Shown: piece after piece, positions 26,282 to 35,946 of the stretch
Layout of the letters: each line of letters starts with the position of its first letter
How positions within the stretch are numbered: the first letter of the stretch is position 1
NCBI RefSeq assembly: GCF_051535215.1
Contig: NZ_JBPPLY010000007.1
Location: 92,699-156,698 of the forward strand
Source of the DNA: Nitrobacter sp051535215
GTDB taxonomy: Bacteria; Pseudomonadota; Alphaproteobacteria; Rhizobiales; Xanthobacteraceae
Direction: 5' to 3'
Length of the DNA stretch: 64,000 nt
The notes under the pieces: model-generated
What the model saw: the letters and a program-made list of their open reading frames with translations, nothing else
The model's database searches: none
What the model was told of the DNA's origin: nothing
Program-made: the position numbers and the translations under genes

Positions 26282-27751
26282 ATGGTTTCCAGCTTTTCCG
26301 ATATCGTTGAAGAAGCGCGTCTGTCGGCCCGCGCGCTGCTGGATTACGGCGAAAATTTCTTCAACCCGACGATCAGGCTCGGCGTAACGGGGCTGTCGCG
26401 CGCCGGCAAAACGGTGTTCATCACCGCGCTGGTGCATGGCCTGTCGCGCGGCGGCCGGTTTCCGGTCTTTGAATCGCTCGCCAGCGGTCGCATCGCGCGC
26501 GCGCAGCTTGCTCCGCAGCCGGACGATGCGGTGCCGCGCTTCAACTATGAGCAACACGTCCACACGCTGATCACGGAACGGCGCTGGCCGAACTCGACGG
26601 TCGATATCAGCGAGTTGCGGCTCGTGATCGGCTATCAGCGGCAGAACGGCTCGGACCAGACGCTGACGCTGGATATCGTCGACTATCCCGGCGAATGGCT
26701 GCTCGATCTGCCGCTGCTCGACAAGAGCTACGAACAATGGTCTGCGGAAAGCCTGGCGCTGTCGCGGAAACAACCGCGCGCGCGGCTCGCAGAAGCATGG
26801 CACGCGCATCTCGCAACGCTCCGGCCCTCGGCCCGCGAGGACGAGCAGGCGACGCTCGTCGCCGCGCGGCTGTTCACCGATTATCTCCGGGGCTGCCGGG
26901 ACGAGCGTTTCGCCATGAGCCTGCTACCGCCCGGCCGTTTCCTGATGCCGGGCAACCTCGCAGGCTCGCCCGCGCTCACCTTCGCGCCGCTCGATCTGCC
27001 CGCCGGCGGCATCGCGCCCGATGGATCGTTATGGACGATGATGCGGCGGCGATATGAGGCCTACAAAGATCTCGTGGTCCGGCCGTTTTTCCGCGATCAT
27101 TTTTCGCGGCTCGACCGCCAGGTCGTGCTGGTCGATACGCTTTCCGCCTTCAATGCCGGGCCGGAAGCATTGTACGACCTCGAAGCCGCGCTCGCCGGAA
27201 TTCTGGACTGCTACCGCGTCGGCCGCTCGACGCTGCTGAGCACGCTGTTCCGGCCGCGGATCGACCGCATCCTGTTCGCCGCCACCAAGGCCGATCATCT
27301 GCACCACACCAGCCATGACCGGCTCGAGGCGATCCTGCGCCGCGTCGTCGAGCGCGCCGTCGCACGCGCCGAAGTCGCAGGCGCCGCCATCGACGTTGTC
27401 GCGCTCGCGGCCGTCCGCTCCACTCGCGAGGCGCAGGTGCAGTGCGGTCGCGAGAAGCTGCCGTCCATCCTCGGCACCCCTTTGGCCGGCGAATTCGCCA
27501 ACGGTGAGACCCTCGACGGCAACACCGAGGTGGCAACATTTCCGGGCGACCTGCCCACCGATCTCAAGGACCTGTTCAGCGGGAACGGCGCGTTCCGCGG
27601 ACTGTCCACGTCGGCGATGGACCAGACTGATTTCCGCTTTCTGCGCTTTCGTCCGCCACGCCTCCAGGGTAACGGAACGGGCGATCCGGCCCTGCCCCAC
27701 ATCCGCCTCGACCGGGCGCTTCAGTTCCTGATCGGAGACCGACTGCAATGA
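26282..27751 (+). CDS. ycjX: YcjX family P-loop GTPase-like protein (DUF463)
   Basis: A 489-residue protein of the YcjX/DUF463 family with N-terminal P-loop GLSRAGKT (about 37-44) and LDIVDYPGEWLLDLPLL (switch region). E. coli ycjX and ycjF lie next to the psp operon and respond to envelope stress; no psp genes are present here. The molecular job is not well established. The stop codon overlaps the next ATG (ATGA), so it is coupled to the ycjF-like gene. Confidence 0.87.
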   Translation: MVSSFSDIVEEARLSARALLDYGENFFNPTIRLGVTGLSRAGKTVFITALVHGLSRGGRFPVFESLASGRIARAQLAPQPDDAVPRFNYEQHVHTLITERRWPNSTVDISELRLVIGYQRQNGSDQTLTLDIVDYPGEWLLDLPLLDKSYEQWSAESLALSRKQPRARLAEAWHAHLATLRPSAREDEQATLVAARLFTDYLRGCRDERFAMSLLPPGRFLMPGNLAGSPALTFAPLDLPAGGIAPDGSLWTMMRRRYEAYKDLVVRPFFRDHFSRLDRQVVLVDTLSAFNAGPEALYDLEAALAGILDCYRVGRSTLLSTLFRPRIDRILFAATKADHLHHTSHDRLEAILRRVVERAVARAEVAGAAIDVVALAAVRSTREAQVQCGREKLPSILGTPLAGEFANGETLDGNTEVATFPGDLPTDLKDLFSGNGAFRGLSTSAMDQTDFRFLRFRPPRLQGNGTGDPALPHIRLDRALQFLIGDRLQ

Positions 27752-28800
27752 GTGAGCGTTCCGGCCTGCGCCGCCCCGTCACATTCAAGCTAGACGATCC
27801 GCTCGTTGTGGTCCTGGATCCCGAGGAGGCGGCGAGCCGGCCTGCGCGCGGCAGCATCAACATCACGCCGGAAGCCGAACCGGAGCCGGAGCCCGTCTTG
27901 CTGCCGGAGGATGAGGCGCCGGAGAATCTTCCGGTTCCGGCGAGGAAAGGATTTCGCTGGGGCGTGCTGTTCTGGTCGTCGCTGGCCGGCTTCATCGCGC
28001 TCGGCACCGTGCTCGGCGTCATCAACCTGATCCACGACCTGTTCGCACGCAGCGAGGGGCTGGGTTTCCTCGGGCTGATGCTGGCGGCGCTGTTCGTGGT
28101 TGCGTCTATCGTCATCGCCGCGCGCGAGATCGCGGCCCTGGCCCGTCTCGCCACCATCGAGAACCTGCATCGGCGCGCGCTGGCCGCCATCGCCGCCGAC
28201 GATCGCACCGGAGCGAAAACGGTCGTGCGCGATCTGGTGAAACTCGCCCACGACAATCCGCACCTTGCGCGGGCGCGGGCTGCGCTGCGAAGCCATGGCA
28301 CCGACATCATTGACGGCGCGGACCTGGTACGGCTCGCCGAGCGCGAGCTGATGGCGCCGCTGGATCAGGAAGCGCGCCGGCTGGTGTCGGTGGCGGCGCA
28401 GCGCGTATCGATCGTGACCGCGATCAGCCCCCGCGCGGTGGTGGACGTGCTGTTCGTCTTCGCGGCGGCGATACGGCTGGTGCGGCAGCTCGCGCGGCTG
28501 TATGGCGGACGGCCCGGCACGCTCGGGATGATCCGCCTGATGCACCACGTCATCGCGCATCTCGCGATCACCGGCGGCATGGCGGCCAGCGACACCTTGA
28601 TCCAGCAGATGCTCGGTCAGGGTATCGCCGCGAAGCTGTCGACGCGTCTGGGCGAAGGCGTCCTCAACGGCCTGTTGACCGCGCGCCTCGGCCTTGCGGC
28701 GATCGACGTCACCCGCCCGATGCCGTTCACAGCACTGCCGCGGCCGGCGCTTGGCGATCTTGTGAAAGACCTGTTGCGCAAGCGCGGGAGCAACGACTGA
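27748..28800 (+). CDS. ycjF: YcjF/UPF0283 family inner-membrane protein
   Basis: A 350-residue TIGR01620/DUF697-type protein: a charged N-terminal region rich in Glu/Pro (about 30-65), two close membrane segments (about 73-95 and 106-128) and a C-terminal domain (SPRAVVDVLFVFAAAIRLVRQLARLYGGRPGT). It overlaps ycjX by 4 bp and is read with it in nearly all genomes that carry the pair. Its stop codon is 1 bp from that of the convergent glycosyltransferase gene. Confidence 0.85.
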   Translation: MSERSGLRRPVTFKLDDPLVVVLDPEEAASRPARGSINITPEAEPEPEPVLLPEDEAPENLPVPARKGFRWGVLFWSSLAGFIALGTVLGVINLIHDLFARSEGLGFLGLMLAALFVVASIVIAAREIAALARLATIENLHRRALAAIAADDRTGAKTVVRDLVKLAHDNPHLARARAALRSHGTDIIDGADLVRLAERELMAPLDQEARRLVSVAAQRVSIVTAISPRAVVDVLFVFAAAIRLVRQLARLYGGRPGTLGMIRLMHHVIAHLAITGGMAASDTLIQQMLGQGIAAKLSTRLGEGVLNGLLTARLGLAAIDVTRPMPFTALPRPALGDLVKDLLRKRGSND

Positions 28801-28801
28801 A

Positions 28802-30457
28802 CTATCGTATCACGATGGCGGCGAGCGTCGGATAACGACGACCTGTCTCGCTCTCCGCCAGTTGCCGCCATTTGTAGAACCGAGAATCCGGCGGCGGCGA
28901 GAGATCGGGCGTCCAGCCCGTCAGCTTTTCCAGAACATAGGTGTCCATGATCCGGCCGCGCCAGGTCCGCTGAACCCGGCCCAAAGGCGTCAGCACCGCG
29001 CCGGTCGAGGCCAGAAGGGAGACGCCGTCCTGTTCGCGGGCGATATAAACCCCGGCATGCCCGGCGATCCGCTGGAGACCGGGGTCGCGGAAACCCAGGA
29101 AGCGGCTGCGTTCGTTGATCTGGATCACCGGGACGCGATCCTTCAGATGCCAGCGCAGCATCGCATAGATCCGGTAATCGTCGGTCGCGATCCAGGTCGC
29201 CCCGGAGATCTGCAATTCATCTTCGGCGCGGCTCGCAACTTGCGCGAAGCCGGCTTCGCCGCCGATCGGATCGGTCTTGCCGATGAAATTCCACGGGCTG
29301 ACGACGTAATAGAGAAACACCGCAACGACAATAACGACGCCCGACGCGATCGCGGCGTTGATCCAGAACGCGGACGATCTTGCGATCCATGCCGGCCATT
29401 TTTCGCGCGATCGTTTCGCGATGTCGATCGCGGTTGCGGCGAATCCCAGCGGCCAGATGAACATCGGCCAGGTGTCGCCGACGCGAAGCGTCAGCGATTT
29501 CCAGAGGAAGTAACCGAACGGCACCAATACGGCTGTCGATAACAGCACGGAAACCGGATCGCGATGCCGAAATCCGCGCCATGCCGTGACCGCTACGCTG
29601 AACAGCACCACGGGCAGCAGGATTGGTCCGACCTGCCCGAATTGAAGGCCGATATAGTCGCCGACAGTGCGCAGCATGATGTCATGCGCCGCGGTCGCGC
29701 GAACGAACTGAAACCTGAACGAGGCCCAGTCGTGCATCCAATTCCAGATCAGAACCGGCGAGAACACTGCGACGGCAATCAATGGCGCGACCCACAGGTA
29801 CGGACTGCGCAGCCAGCGTAAGCGCCAGTCCGGCACGACAATGAAAAGAACAACGGCGGGGATCAGCATCAATGCGGTCAGTTTCGACAGCAGCCCCAGG
29901 CCACCGAAGAGGCCGGCGGCAAGCCACCAGCGCGGATCGCCGCTCTCGGTGAGCCGCACCAGTGACCACACCAGCGCCAGTTCGAACGGGATCAGCGCGA
30001 CATCGGGCGCGACCTTCGCCATCAGCAGGCCGTAATACAACGCCGCTTCCATCATCAGAACCGCCAGCACGGCGGCACGGATGTCGCGGGTGACGCGGCG
30101 GACGATGTCGGCGAGCAGCAATTGCGAGACCGGCATCGCCAGCAGTCCGGCAAACCTGACGCCGAAATCGGTGTCGCCGAAGATTGCGGTGCCGAACCGA
30201 ATGAACCACGCGATCATCGGAGGGTGATCGAGGAAGGATAGCGCGCTTTCCTTCGACCAGGTCCAGTAGTACGCCTCGTCGGTCCTCAGATCCAGCGTGC
30301 CCGCGAAGATGCATCGCATCGCGGTCATCACAGCGATCAACGCCGCGATCCACAGCAGCGACGAACGCGCCGGACGTTCCGGCTGTAACGCGGATTTTTC
30401 GAGGTCTGCGATTGTCATCTGGATGCCGGGGACAACGCTCAGCGCACATCCCCGCAT
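28802..30457 (-). CDS. Family 39-type (PMT/ArnT-like) glycosyltransferase, copy 1
   Basis: A 551-residue polytopic membrane protein with about 10 membrane segments in the first 400 residues and a soluble C-terminal part. The first loop after TM1 has LRTDEAYYWTWSKESALSFLDHPPMIAWFIRFG, with the Asp-Glu pair typical of lipid-phosphate-sugar transferases (GT39/GT83). It would move a sugar from a polyprenyl phosphate to an envelope target; which one is unknown. The ATG at 30457 has GGAG at good spacing; MTIADLEKS at 30418 is an alternative. Confidence 0.83.
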   Translation of the reverse strand: MRGCALSVVPGIQMTIADLEKSALQPERPARSSLLWIAALIAVMTAMRCIFAGTLDLRTDEAYYWTWSKESALSFLDHPPMIAWFIRFGTAIFGDTDFGVRFAGLLAMPVSQLLLADIVRRVTRDIRAAVLAVLMMEAALYYGLLMAKVAPDVALIPFELALVWSLVRLTESGDPRWWLAAGLFGGLGLLSKLTALMLIPAVVLFIVVPDWRLRWLRSPYLWVAPLIAVAVFSPVLIWNWMHDWASFRFQFVRATAAHDIMLRTVGDYIGLQFGQVGPILLPVVLFSVAVTAWRGFRHRDPVSVLLSTAVLVPFGYFLWKSLTLRVGDTWPMFIWPLGFAATAIDIAKRSREKWPAWIARSSAFWINAAIASGVVIVVAVFLYYVVSPWNFIGKTDPIGGEAGFAQVASRAEDELQISGATWIATDDYRIYAMLRWHLKDRVPVIQINERSRFLGFRDPGLQRIAGHAGVYIAREQDGVSLLASTGAVLTPLGRVQRTWRGRIMDTYVLEKLTGWTPDLSPPPDSRFYKWRQLAESETGRRYPTLAAIVIR

Positions 30458-30788
30458 GGTTCTCCGGGGCGGCTATTCAGGTTTTTGACCACTCGGCTTC
30501 CGGTGTCAATCTGACAGCCCAACCAGGGCAGCCCCACTGCTTGGTTCGCGGCATATTTCCGGATGCATTTGCGCTGTGTGAGATTTCGCACACCCATCTG
30601 GCCGAACCCCCGCTTGTCTGAACGTCCATTCAGAAAATTGTCGGTTTTACTTCGCCGGATTCTTCGAACCGCATTTTGAAAGCACGCGACGAACTTGCGA
30701 CGGGCACGCACGAGCCCGCAACCGGAAACCAGAACGCGAATTGAAACCGAAACCCGCGCATCACGCGCTTTATTTAAGGAGAACGATC
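30458..30788. other. Intergenic stretch between divergent genes
   Basis: These 331 bp separate the glycosyltransferase and the small His-rich gene and should hold two promoters. Two short dyads are visible: GTGTG-8-CACAC around 30576-30593 and TCTGAA-6-TTCAGA around 30617-30634. No gene is supported. Confidence 0.4.
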
Positions 30789-31037
30789 ATGTCTCGTAAA
30801 CTTGCTCTTGGACTCGTTGCCGCTGCTTCCCTCGGTGCGATGGCGCTATCGCCCTCAGCCGCTTCCGCGCACGGTTGGGGCGGGCATCATCACCATCACT
30901 TCGGCCATTTCGGTCATCATTACGGCCACGGCTTCGGCGTCGCCTATATCGGCGGCTATGACGAAGGCTGCTATGTGGTGCGGCGCGTGCCGACCCCCTT
31001 CGGCTTCCGTCTGCGCACCATCAATGTCTGCGACTGA
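30789..31037 (+). CDS. Small exported histidine-rich protein
   Basis: An 82-residue protein: signal peptide (about 1-26, ending SAASA), then a mature part starting HGWGGHHHHHFGHFGHHYGHG and a C-terminal segment with two cysteines (EGCYVV and INVCD). The His cluster could bind Ni, Zn, Cu or heme; this is inferred from composition only. TTAAGGAGAACGATC precedes the ATG, an excellent ribosome site, and a 13-bp-stem terminator follows 20 bp after the stop, so it is a well-defined single-gene unit. Confidence 0.75.
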   Translation: MSRKLALGLVAAASLGAMALSPSAASAHGWGGHHHHHFGHFGHHYGHGFGVAYIGGYDEGCYVVRRVPTPFGFRLRTINVCD

Positions 31038-31056
31038 TCCGCTATCCAACTCGGTC

Positions 31057-31087
31057 AAAACCCCGGCTGCCCGACAGCCGGGGTTTT
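31057..31087 (+). terminator. Terminator of the His-rich gene
   Basis: AAAACCCCGGCTG (31057-31069) pairs perfectly with CAGCCGGGGTTTT (31075-31087) around a 5-nt loop. Confidence 0.9.
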
Positions 31088-31252
31088 GCGCGTCGGTAGC
31101 GGTATCATCCGCCCGCGCGGAAGGCAGGAAAACTCATCGATTTGGCGAGCCCTCACTCGAAAGCATCAATTGACTTGCGGTCTGGCGGTGCGAGACTTTG
31201 CAGATCGATAACCCGTGATGACGGGCTCGACCGTAAAGCTTCGGAGGAAGCC

Positions 31253-32461
31253 ATGCTCGACAGACGAGAGATGCTGAAACGCGTCGGTGCCGGACTGGCG
31301 CTTGGCGCAACCGCCAGCCTGACCCCTTTCAAGGCTTTCGCGCTCGACAGCGTGACCCTGCCATTCGATAACGGCGAACGTCCGCTGGTGAAGTATCCAC
31401 AAAAGCGGGTGATGATCGGCCTCACCAGCCGGCCGCCGCAACTCGAAACGCCATTCTCGGTTTTCAACGAAGGCCCGATCACGCCGAACGACGCTTTCTT
31501 TGTCCGCTATCACCTTGCCGACATCCCGCTCAACATCGATCCCGACACCTTCACGCTCGAGATCAAGGGCAAGGTCGATCGCCCGCTCAAGCTGTCGCTC
31601 AAGGACATCAAAAAGATGAAGGCGACGGAGATCGTCGCCGTCAATCAATGCTCGGGCAACAGCCGCGGGTTCTTCAATCCGCGCGTCGCCGGCGGCCAAC
31701 TCGGTAACGGCGCGATGGGGAATGCGCGCTGGCGCGGCGTGCCGCTCAAGACCGTGCTCGATCAGGCCGGTGTGCAGCAGGGCGCGAAACAGGTGGTGTT
31801 CGGCGGCATGGATGGCCCCGTCAGCGACAAGACGCCGGATTTCGCCAAGGCGCTCGACATCGACCACGCACGCGATGGCGAGGTGATGCTGGCTTATCTC
31901 ATGAACGAACGGGATTTGCCATTTTTGAACGGCTTTCCTCTCCGGCTTGTCGTTCCCGGATATTACGGCACCTACTGGGTCAAGCATCTCAACGAGATCA
32001 CCGTCATCGACAGCGTCTATGACAATTTCTGGATGAAGACGGCCTACCGCATTCCCGACGACGCCTGCGCCTGCGTCGAACCGGGCACCGCGCCGAAGGC
32101 AACTGTCCCCATCAACAAGTTCAACGTCCGCTCCTTCATCACCAATGTCGCCGACGGTGCGAAAGTCGGAATCGGCGGCAAGCTTCTGAAGGGGATCGCA
32201 TTCGACGGCGGCACCGGAATCAAGGAGGTCGCCGTGTCGATCGACGGCGGCAAGACCTGGAAGGCCGCGCGGCTCGGCCGCAACTATGGCAAATACTCGT
32301 TCCGCGAATGGAAGATTCCGGTCAAGCTCACCGCCGGTCCGCACGAATTGAAGGTTCGCGCAACCAGCAACGGCGGCCAGGTGCAACCGTCCGAGGCCAC
32401 ATGGAATCCGGCCGGTTACATGCGCAACGTCATCGAGACCGTTCGCGTGACGGCGGCCTGA
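31253..32461 (+). CDS. sorA: Sulfite:cytochrome c oxidoreductase, molybdenum subunit SorA
   Basis: A 402-residue sulfite-oxidase-family enzyme. It oxidises sulfite to sulfate in the periplasm and passes electrons to a c-type cytochrome. A Tat signal is visible (DRREMLKRVGAGLALG), followed by the molybdopterin domain with the Mo-ligand Cys133 in VAVNQCSGNSRGFFNP and the C-terminal dimerisation domain (VSIDGGKTWKAARLG). The start ATG is preceded by GGAGGAAG. sorB follows after 12 bp. moaB, a cofactor synthesis gene, is 10 kb away. Confidence 0.92.
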   Translation: MLDRREMLKRVGAGLALGATASLTPFKAFALDSVTLPFDNGERPLVKYPQKRVMIGLTSRPPQLETPFSVFNEGPITPNDAFFVRYHLADIPLNIDPDTFTLEIKGKVDRPLKLSLKDIKKMKATEIVAVNQCSGNSRGFFNPRVAGGQLGNGAMGNARWRGVPLKTVLDQAGVQQGAKQVVFGGMDGPVSDKTPDFAKALDIDHARDGEVMLAYLMNERDLPFLNGFPLRLVVPGYYGTYWVKHLNEITVIDSVYDNFWMKTAYRIPDDACACVEPGTAPKATVPINKFNVRSFITNVADGAKVGIGGKLLKGIAFDGGTGIKEVAVSIDGGKTWKAARLGRNYGKYSFREWKIPVKLTAGPHELKVRATSNGGQVQPSEATWNPAGYMRNVIETVRVTAA

Positions 32462-32473
32462 GGGAGAAAAGTC

Positions 32474-32803
32474 ATGAAGCGTCCAGTTCTTCTCGCTCTC
32501 GCCGCCGCCGTCGGACTGGCCGGGAGCAGCGCTCTCGGTCCCACCGCGGCCGGCGCCAAGCCGATCTCATACAAGCTTCCGGATAAAGTGGCGGAGTTCA
32601 AGCCCGGCCCCAATCTCGACGTTGTGAAGGCCAACTGCACGTCCTGTCACTCAGCGGATTACGTCCAGACCCAGCCGCGCGGCCCGAAATTCAAGAAGGA
32701 TTTCTGGCAGGCGGAGGTGAACAAGATGATCAAGGTGTATGGCGCGCCGATCGCCGAGGCCGATGTCGGCAAGATCGTCGATTATCTGACCGCAACTTAT
32801 TGA
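32474..32803 (+). CDS. sorB: Sulfite dehydrogenase cytochrome c subunit SorB
   Basis: A 109-residue exported monoheme cytochrome c. Signal peptide about 1-28, heme motif CTSCH at 55-59, and a likely distal Met in the NKMIKVYGAP segment. In Starkeya novella SorB forms a stable complex with SorA and takes electrons from its Mo site. The 12-bp gap and GGGAGAAA ribosome site support an operon with sorA. Confidence 0.9.
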   Translation: MKRPVLLALAAAVGLAGSSALGPTAAGAKPISYKLPDKVAEFKPGPNLDVVKANCTSCHSADYVQTQPRGPKFKKDFWQAEVNKMIKVYGAPIAEADVGKIVDYLTATY

Positions 32804-32821
32804 TGCCGGGAGCGGTATTCT

Positions 32822-32842
32822 GCGGAAATCCGGGATTTCCGC
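32822..32842. promoter_or_regulatory. Perfect palindrome after sorB
   Basis: GCGGAAATCC and GGATTTCCGC flank a single G. It lies 18 bp past the sorB stop. It could stabilise the 3' end of the sorAB transcript, but it lacks a T tract, so it is not called a terminator. Confidence 0.5.
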
Positions 32843-32866
32843 GGCCGCTGTTGTCTTAGAACATTT

Positions 32867-32975
32867 TCGCTTTTGACTGACTCAGAAGCGAAGTTCTAGA
32901 TTGTTATTTTGACGCATTTCTTATGCGAACCGGTATCCACCCGGATCGAGATCCATGCTTCGCTCGAAGACACTA
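32867..32975 (+). repeat. Dispersed intergenic repeat, family 1, copy B (degenerate)
   Basis: It carries the family blocks in order: a decayed hairpin (CGCTTTTGACTGACTCAGAAGCG), TTATTTTGACGCATTTCTTATGCG, AACCGGTATCCAC, and TTCGCTCGAAGACACT. A 15-bp insertion separates the last two blocks. It lies between the convergent sorB and ispE genes. Confidence 0.7.
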
Positions 32976-33009
32976 TTTAGCTTAGCGTCTTGCTCAAAGA
33001 CGCTATGGT

Positions 33010-33927
33010 CTAGCTCAGCGTCCCGGCGTGGACCCACCATTGCGGATGATCGCGCCGGATCGTCTGCGCGGCGCGGAGCGCCTCAGTCTCGTCGCCGAAG
33101 ATCGCAAAACACGTCGCGCCCGAGCCGGACATCCGCGACAACCGCGCGCCGGTCGCCCGCAATCTCGCGAGCACCTCCCCGATCACCGGCTGAATGCGGA
33201 TCGCGGGCGCTTCGAGATCGTTGAAGCCGGCGGATAGCATGGCGAGCCAATCGCCGATCGGCGCGCCAGCCTCCGGCCATGCGATCGCCTCGATCCCATC
33301 GGAGACACCAGCGTGCCGTTCGCCATTCCGAAGGCCGAGCGCGGCGAAGACGTCCTTCGTAGCGACGGCAATGCGCGGATTGACCAGCACGCCCGGCATC
33401 GCCGGCAAACCCAGCGGCTGCAGGACTTCGCCGACGCCCGTCATCACGCAGGCTACCGAGCGGACACAGACCGGCACGTCGGCGCCGGTCAGCCGCGCCG
33501 CCTCCATCAATGCCGGATCGCTGAGCGCAATGCCGTTGGCGCCCGCGAGCAGCCGCAACGCCGCAGCCGCATCCGCCGAACCGCCGCCGATGCCGGCCGC
33601 GACCGGCAAATGCTTATCCAGCGCGAAAATACCCGTCTTCAGGTGCGCGACCCGCTCGCCGAGCAATCGCGCCGCCTTGAGCACGAGATTGTCTGCAACC
33701 TCGCCGCACTCCTGCGCACGCGGACCGCTGGCGACAAGCGAGAGCTCCGCGCCCGGCGTCAGGGTGAGGCGGTCGGCGCAATCGGCAAATGCGACCACGC
33801 TTTCGAGATCGTGAAAGCCGTCGACGCGCCGTCCCCGGACCCGCAGCGTCAGGTTGACTTTGGCGCGCGCGGGCTCGCTCAGCGCCGGTTCGGTCGATTT
33901 CATGCTGGTAACGCCGATGACGGTCAT
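33010..33927 (-). CDS. ispE: 4-diphosphocytidyl-2-C-methyl-D-erythritol kinase IspE
   Basis: A 305-residue GHMP kinase of the MEP isoprenoid pathway, phosphorylating CDP-methylerythritol. Motifs: ARAKVNLTLRVRGRRVDGFHDLESV near the N-terminus, the ATP loop LPVAAGIGGGSADAAA (about 108-123), and the C-terminal RMSGSGATCFAIF. MTVIGVTSMKSTEP may start at the second ATG (33903). No other MEP gene is adjacent. It is followed upstream, on the same strand, by the TPR gene. Confidence 0.93.
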   Translation of the reverse strand: MTVIGVTSMKSTEPALSEPARAKVNLTLRVRGRRVDGFHDLESVVAFADCADRLTLTPGAELSLVASGPRAQECGEVADNLVLKAARLLGERVAHLKTGIFALDKHLPVAAGIGGGSADAAAALRLLAGANGIALSDPALMEAARLTGADVPVCVRSVACVMTGVGEVLQPLGLPAMPGVLVNPRIAVATKDVFAALGLRNGERHAGVSDGIEAIAWPEAGAPIGDWLAMLSAGFNDLEAPAIRIQPVIGEVLARLRATGARLSRMSGSGATCFAIFGDETEALRAAQTIRRDHPQWWVHAGTLS

Positions 33928-33978
33928 GCGGATGTCAAATCCAAAAACCGCGCGCGAATCAATTGATTTTTGCCGCGC

Positions 33979-35760
33979 TCAGCCGCCCTTGCCGTCTTCC
34001 TTCTTTTTGTCCGCCGACGCCGCGGATGGCGTGTCGTCCGGCGGCAAGCCGTTTTCGATCTTGGCCTCGATCTTCGGCAGTTCGTCCGGCTCCGGCTTCA
34101 GATCTCGCGCATGCGACCACTGGAATTTCGCCTCCAGCGTCCGACCGACGCGCCAGTAAGCGTCGCCGAGGTGATCATTCACGGTCGGATCTTCGGGCTT
34201 GAGATTAATCGCGCGCTCAAGCGTCTTGACCGCCTCCTCGTAGTTGCCGATGCGGTAATAGGCCCAACCAAGGCTGTCAACGATATAGCCGTCATCCGGC
34301 CGCTGATCGACGGCGCGTTTGATCATCTTCATGGCTTCGTCGAGATTGGTGCCGCGGTCGATCCAGGAATAGCCGAGATAGTTCAGGACATGCGGCTGCT
34401 CCGGCTGAATTTCCAGCGCCTTCTTCATGTCGACCTCGGCCTTGTCCCAGTTCTTCGAACGCTCCTCGCAGATTCCGCGAAAATAGTAATAGACCCAGTT
34501 CGGCTTGTCCTTGGCCTCGGCGATCACGTCGATGCCCTTGGTATAGGTCTTCGCGCAATCGGCGAACTTCTTGCGGCCGCGCTCGACATTGCCGAGCGCC
34601 ATGATGGCTTCCAGATCCTTCGGATCCTGTTCGATGACGTCCTTCAGAATCTTGATCGCTTCGTCACTGCGATCAACGGCATCGAGATCGGTCGCGAGTT
34701 GAATCTGTGCATTTCGCTTCAGCGGGGAATCGGCAGGCACGCGCTCGTAGACGCCGATGGCCATCTGCGGCTTCTTCACCGACTCATAGAGATCGGCGAG
34801 TGACAACAGCGCCATCGGATGATTGGGCGCGAGATAAAGCGCGAGTTGCAGATAGACCAGCGCCAGATCCTCGCCACCGCGCCGGGTCAGAGACGCGCCA
34901 ATGCCGTAAAGGGCTTCGGCCGCGCCGGTTTGCGGAGAATTGACGAGTTGCGGCAGCTTCTTGCCCGCCTTGGTCTCCTTGATGCCTTCGAGGATCAGCG
35001 GATGCCGCGCCAGTTTCTTGTCGAACGACTCATACACGGCGAGCGCCGCCGCATCGTCCTTGTTGCGCGACAGCCAACGCGCATAGGCGTCGGCCACGCG
35101 GAGCGCGGAATCGTCGAGCTTGTAGGCGCGCTCGAGGCGAACGCCGGCTTCCTTTTCCCGGCCGGCAAGATCGAGCAACATCCCCGAATGCAGATCCTTG
35201 AAGATCGGATACCATTCCGGACCGGTCAGCGAATCGATATTGGCGATGGCCTGCTTGGTGTCGCCGGCACCATAGTCGGCCCAACCCGACAGCAGCGTCG
35301 CCACCAGATCGGTGATCGGCCCGCGGATCGATTGGTTGATGTTTTTCCGGGCCGCGGCGTACTTCTTCAACTTGAGATTATGAACGCCGACGACCAGCCG
35401 GGCGACGCGATTGGATTTGTCGACGGTGAGAATGCGGTCGGCCAGGTTCACGGCGGCACCGATGTCGCCCTCCGCCAGCGACGAGATGAACGCACGATCA
35501 AGAAGCTCGTTGTTTTTCGGATCGGTGCGCAACGCCGTGCGGTAGAACGCCGCCGCGGACTTGGCGTCGCGCTCCACACTGGCATGGCGCGCGGCGAGAT
35601 AGCTGCCCGCCTTGGTCATGCTGCGCAAATCTCGCGCACTGGGAAACTGCGCGGTATCGGTCGGATGGTCGGGCGTCTGCGCCGCCAGCGGGCCCGACAG
35701 CACGAACGGGGCCGCGGCGGCAAGGGTGATCGCCAAGCGATTGAAACGAATGGACAACAT
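33979..35760 (-). CDS. Exported tetratricopeptide repeat protein
   Basis: A 593-residue protein with signal peptide (about 1-28, LAAQ) and many TPR units, the clearest being in the C-terminal half (LGYSWIDRGTNLDEAMKMIKRA, LGWAYYRIGNYEEAVKTLERAI, LGDAYWRVGRTLEAKFQWSHA). The tail is Lys/Asp-rich. TPR proteins of this type scaffold envelope or secretion complexes; no partner is evident. The start at MLSIRFNRLAI matches the signal peptide; a longer frame to 35907 adds 49 non-family residues. It is 51 bp upstream of ispE on the same strand. Confidence 0.82.
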   Translation of the reverse strand: MLSIRFNRLAITLAAAAPFVLSGPLAAQTPDHPTDTAQFPSARDLRSMTKAGSYLAARHASVERDAKSAAAFYRTALRTDPKNNELLDRAFISSLAEGDIGAAVNLADRILTVDKSNRVARLVVGVHNLKLKKYAAARKNINQSIRGPITDLVATLLSGWADYGAGDTKQAIANIDSLTGPEWYPIFKDLHSGMLLDLAGREKEAGVRLERAYKLDDSALRVADAYARWLSRNKDDAAALAVYESFDKKLARHPLILEGIKETKAGKKLPQLVNSPQTGAAEALYGIGASLTRRGGEDLALVYLQLALYLAPNHPMALLSLADLYESVKKPQMAIGVYERVPADSPLKRNAQIQLATDLDAVDRSDEAIKILKDVIEQDPKDLEAIMALGNVERGRKKFADCAKTYTKGIDVIAEAKDKPNWVYYYFRGICEERSKNWDKAEVDMKKALEIQPEQPHVLNYLGYSWIDRGTNLDEAMKMIKRAVDQRPDDGYIVDSLGWAYYRIGNYEEAVKTLERAINLKPEDPTVNDHLGDAYWRVGRTLEAKFQWSHARDLKPEPDELPKIEAKIENGLPPDDTPSAASADKKKEDGKGG

Positions 35761-35946
35761 CGGGATTCGCTCAGCTCCAGGTTTCACGACGGACCTTTGC
35801 GGTCTCGGAATGCGGGCAAGCCGCCGGCTTGCATCGCGACGCACGCTTCTAACATTCGCGTCGGCTTTGCGCGAGGGTCTTTGGGACCGCTGGAAATCAA
35901 GGGACACTTAAAAAGGGGCAGCGTCCAGACGTTCACAAAATCGTGG

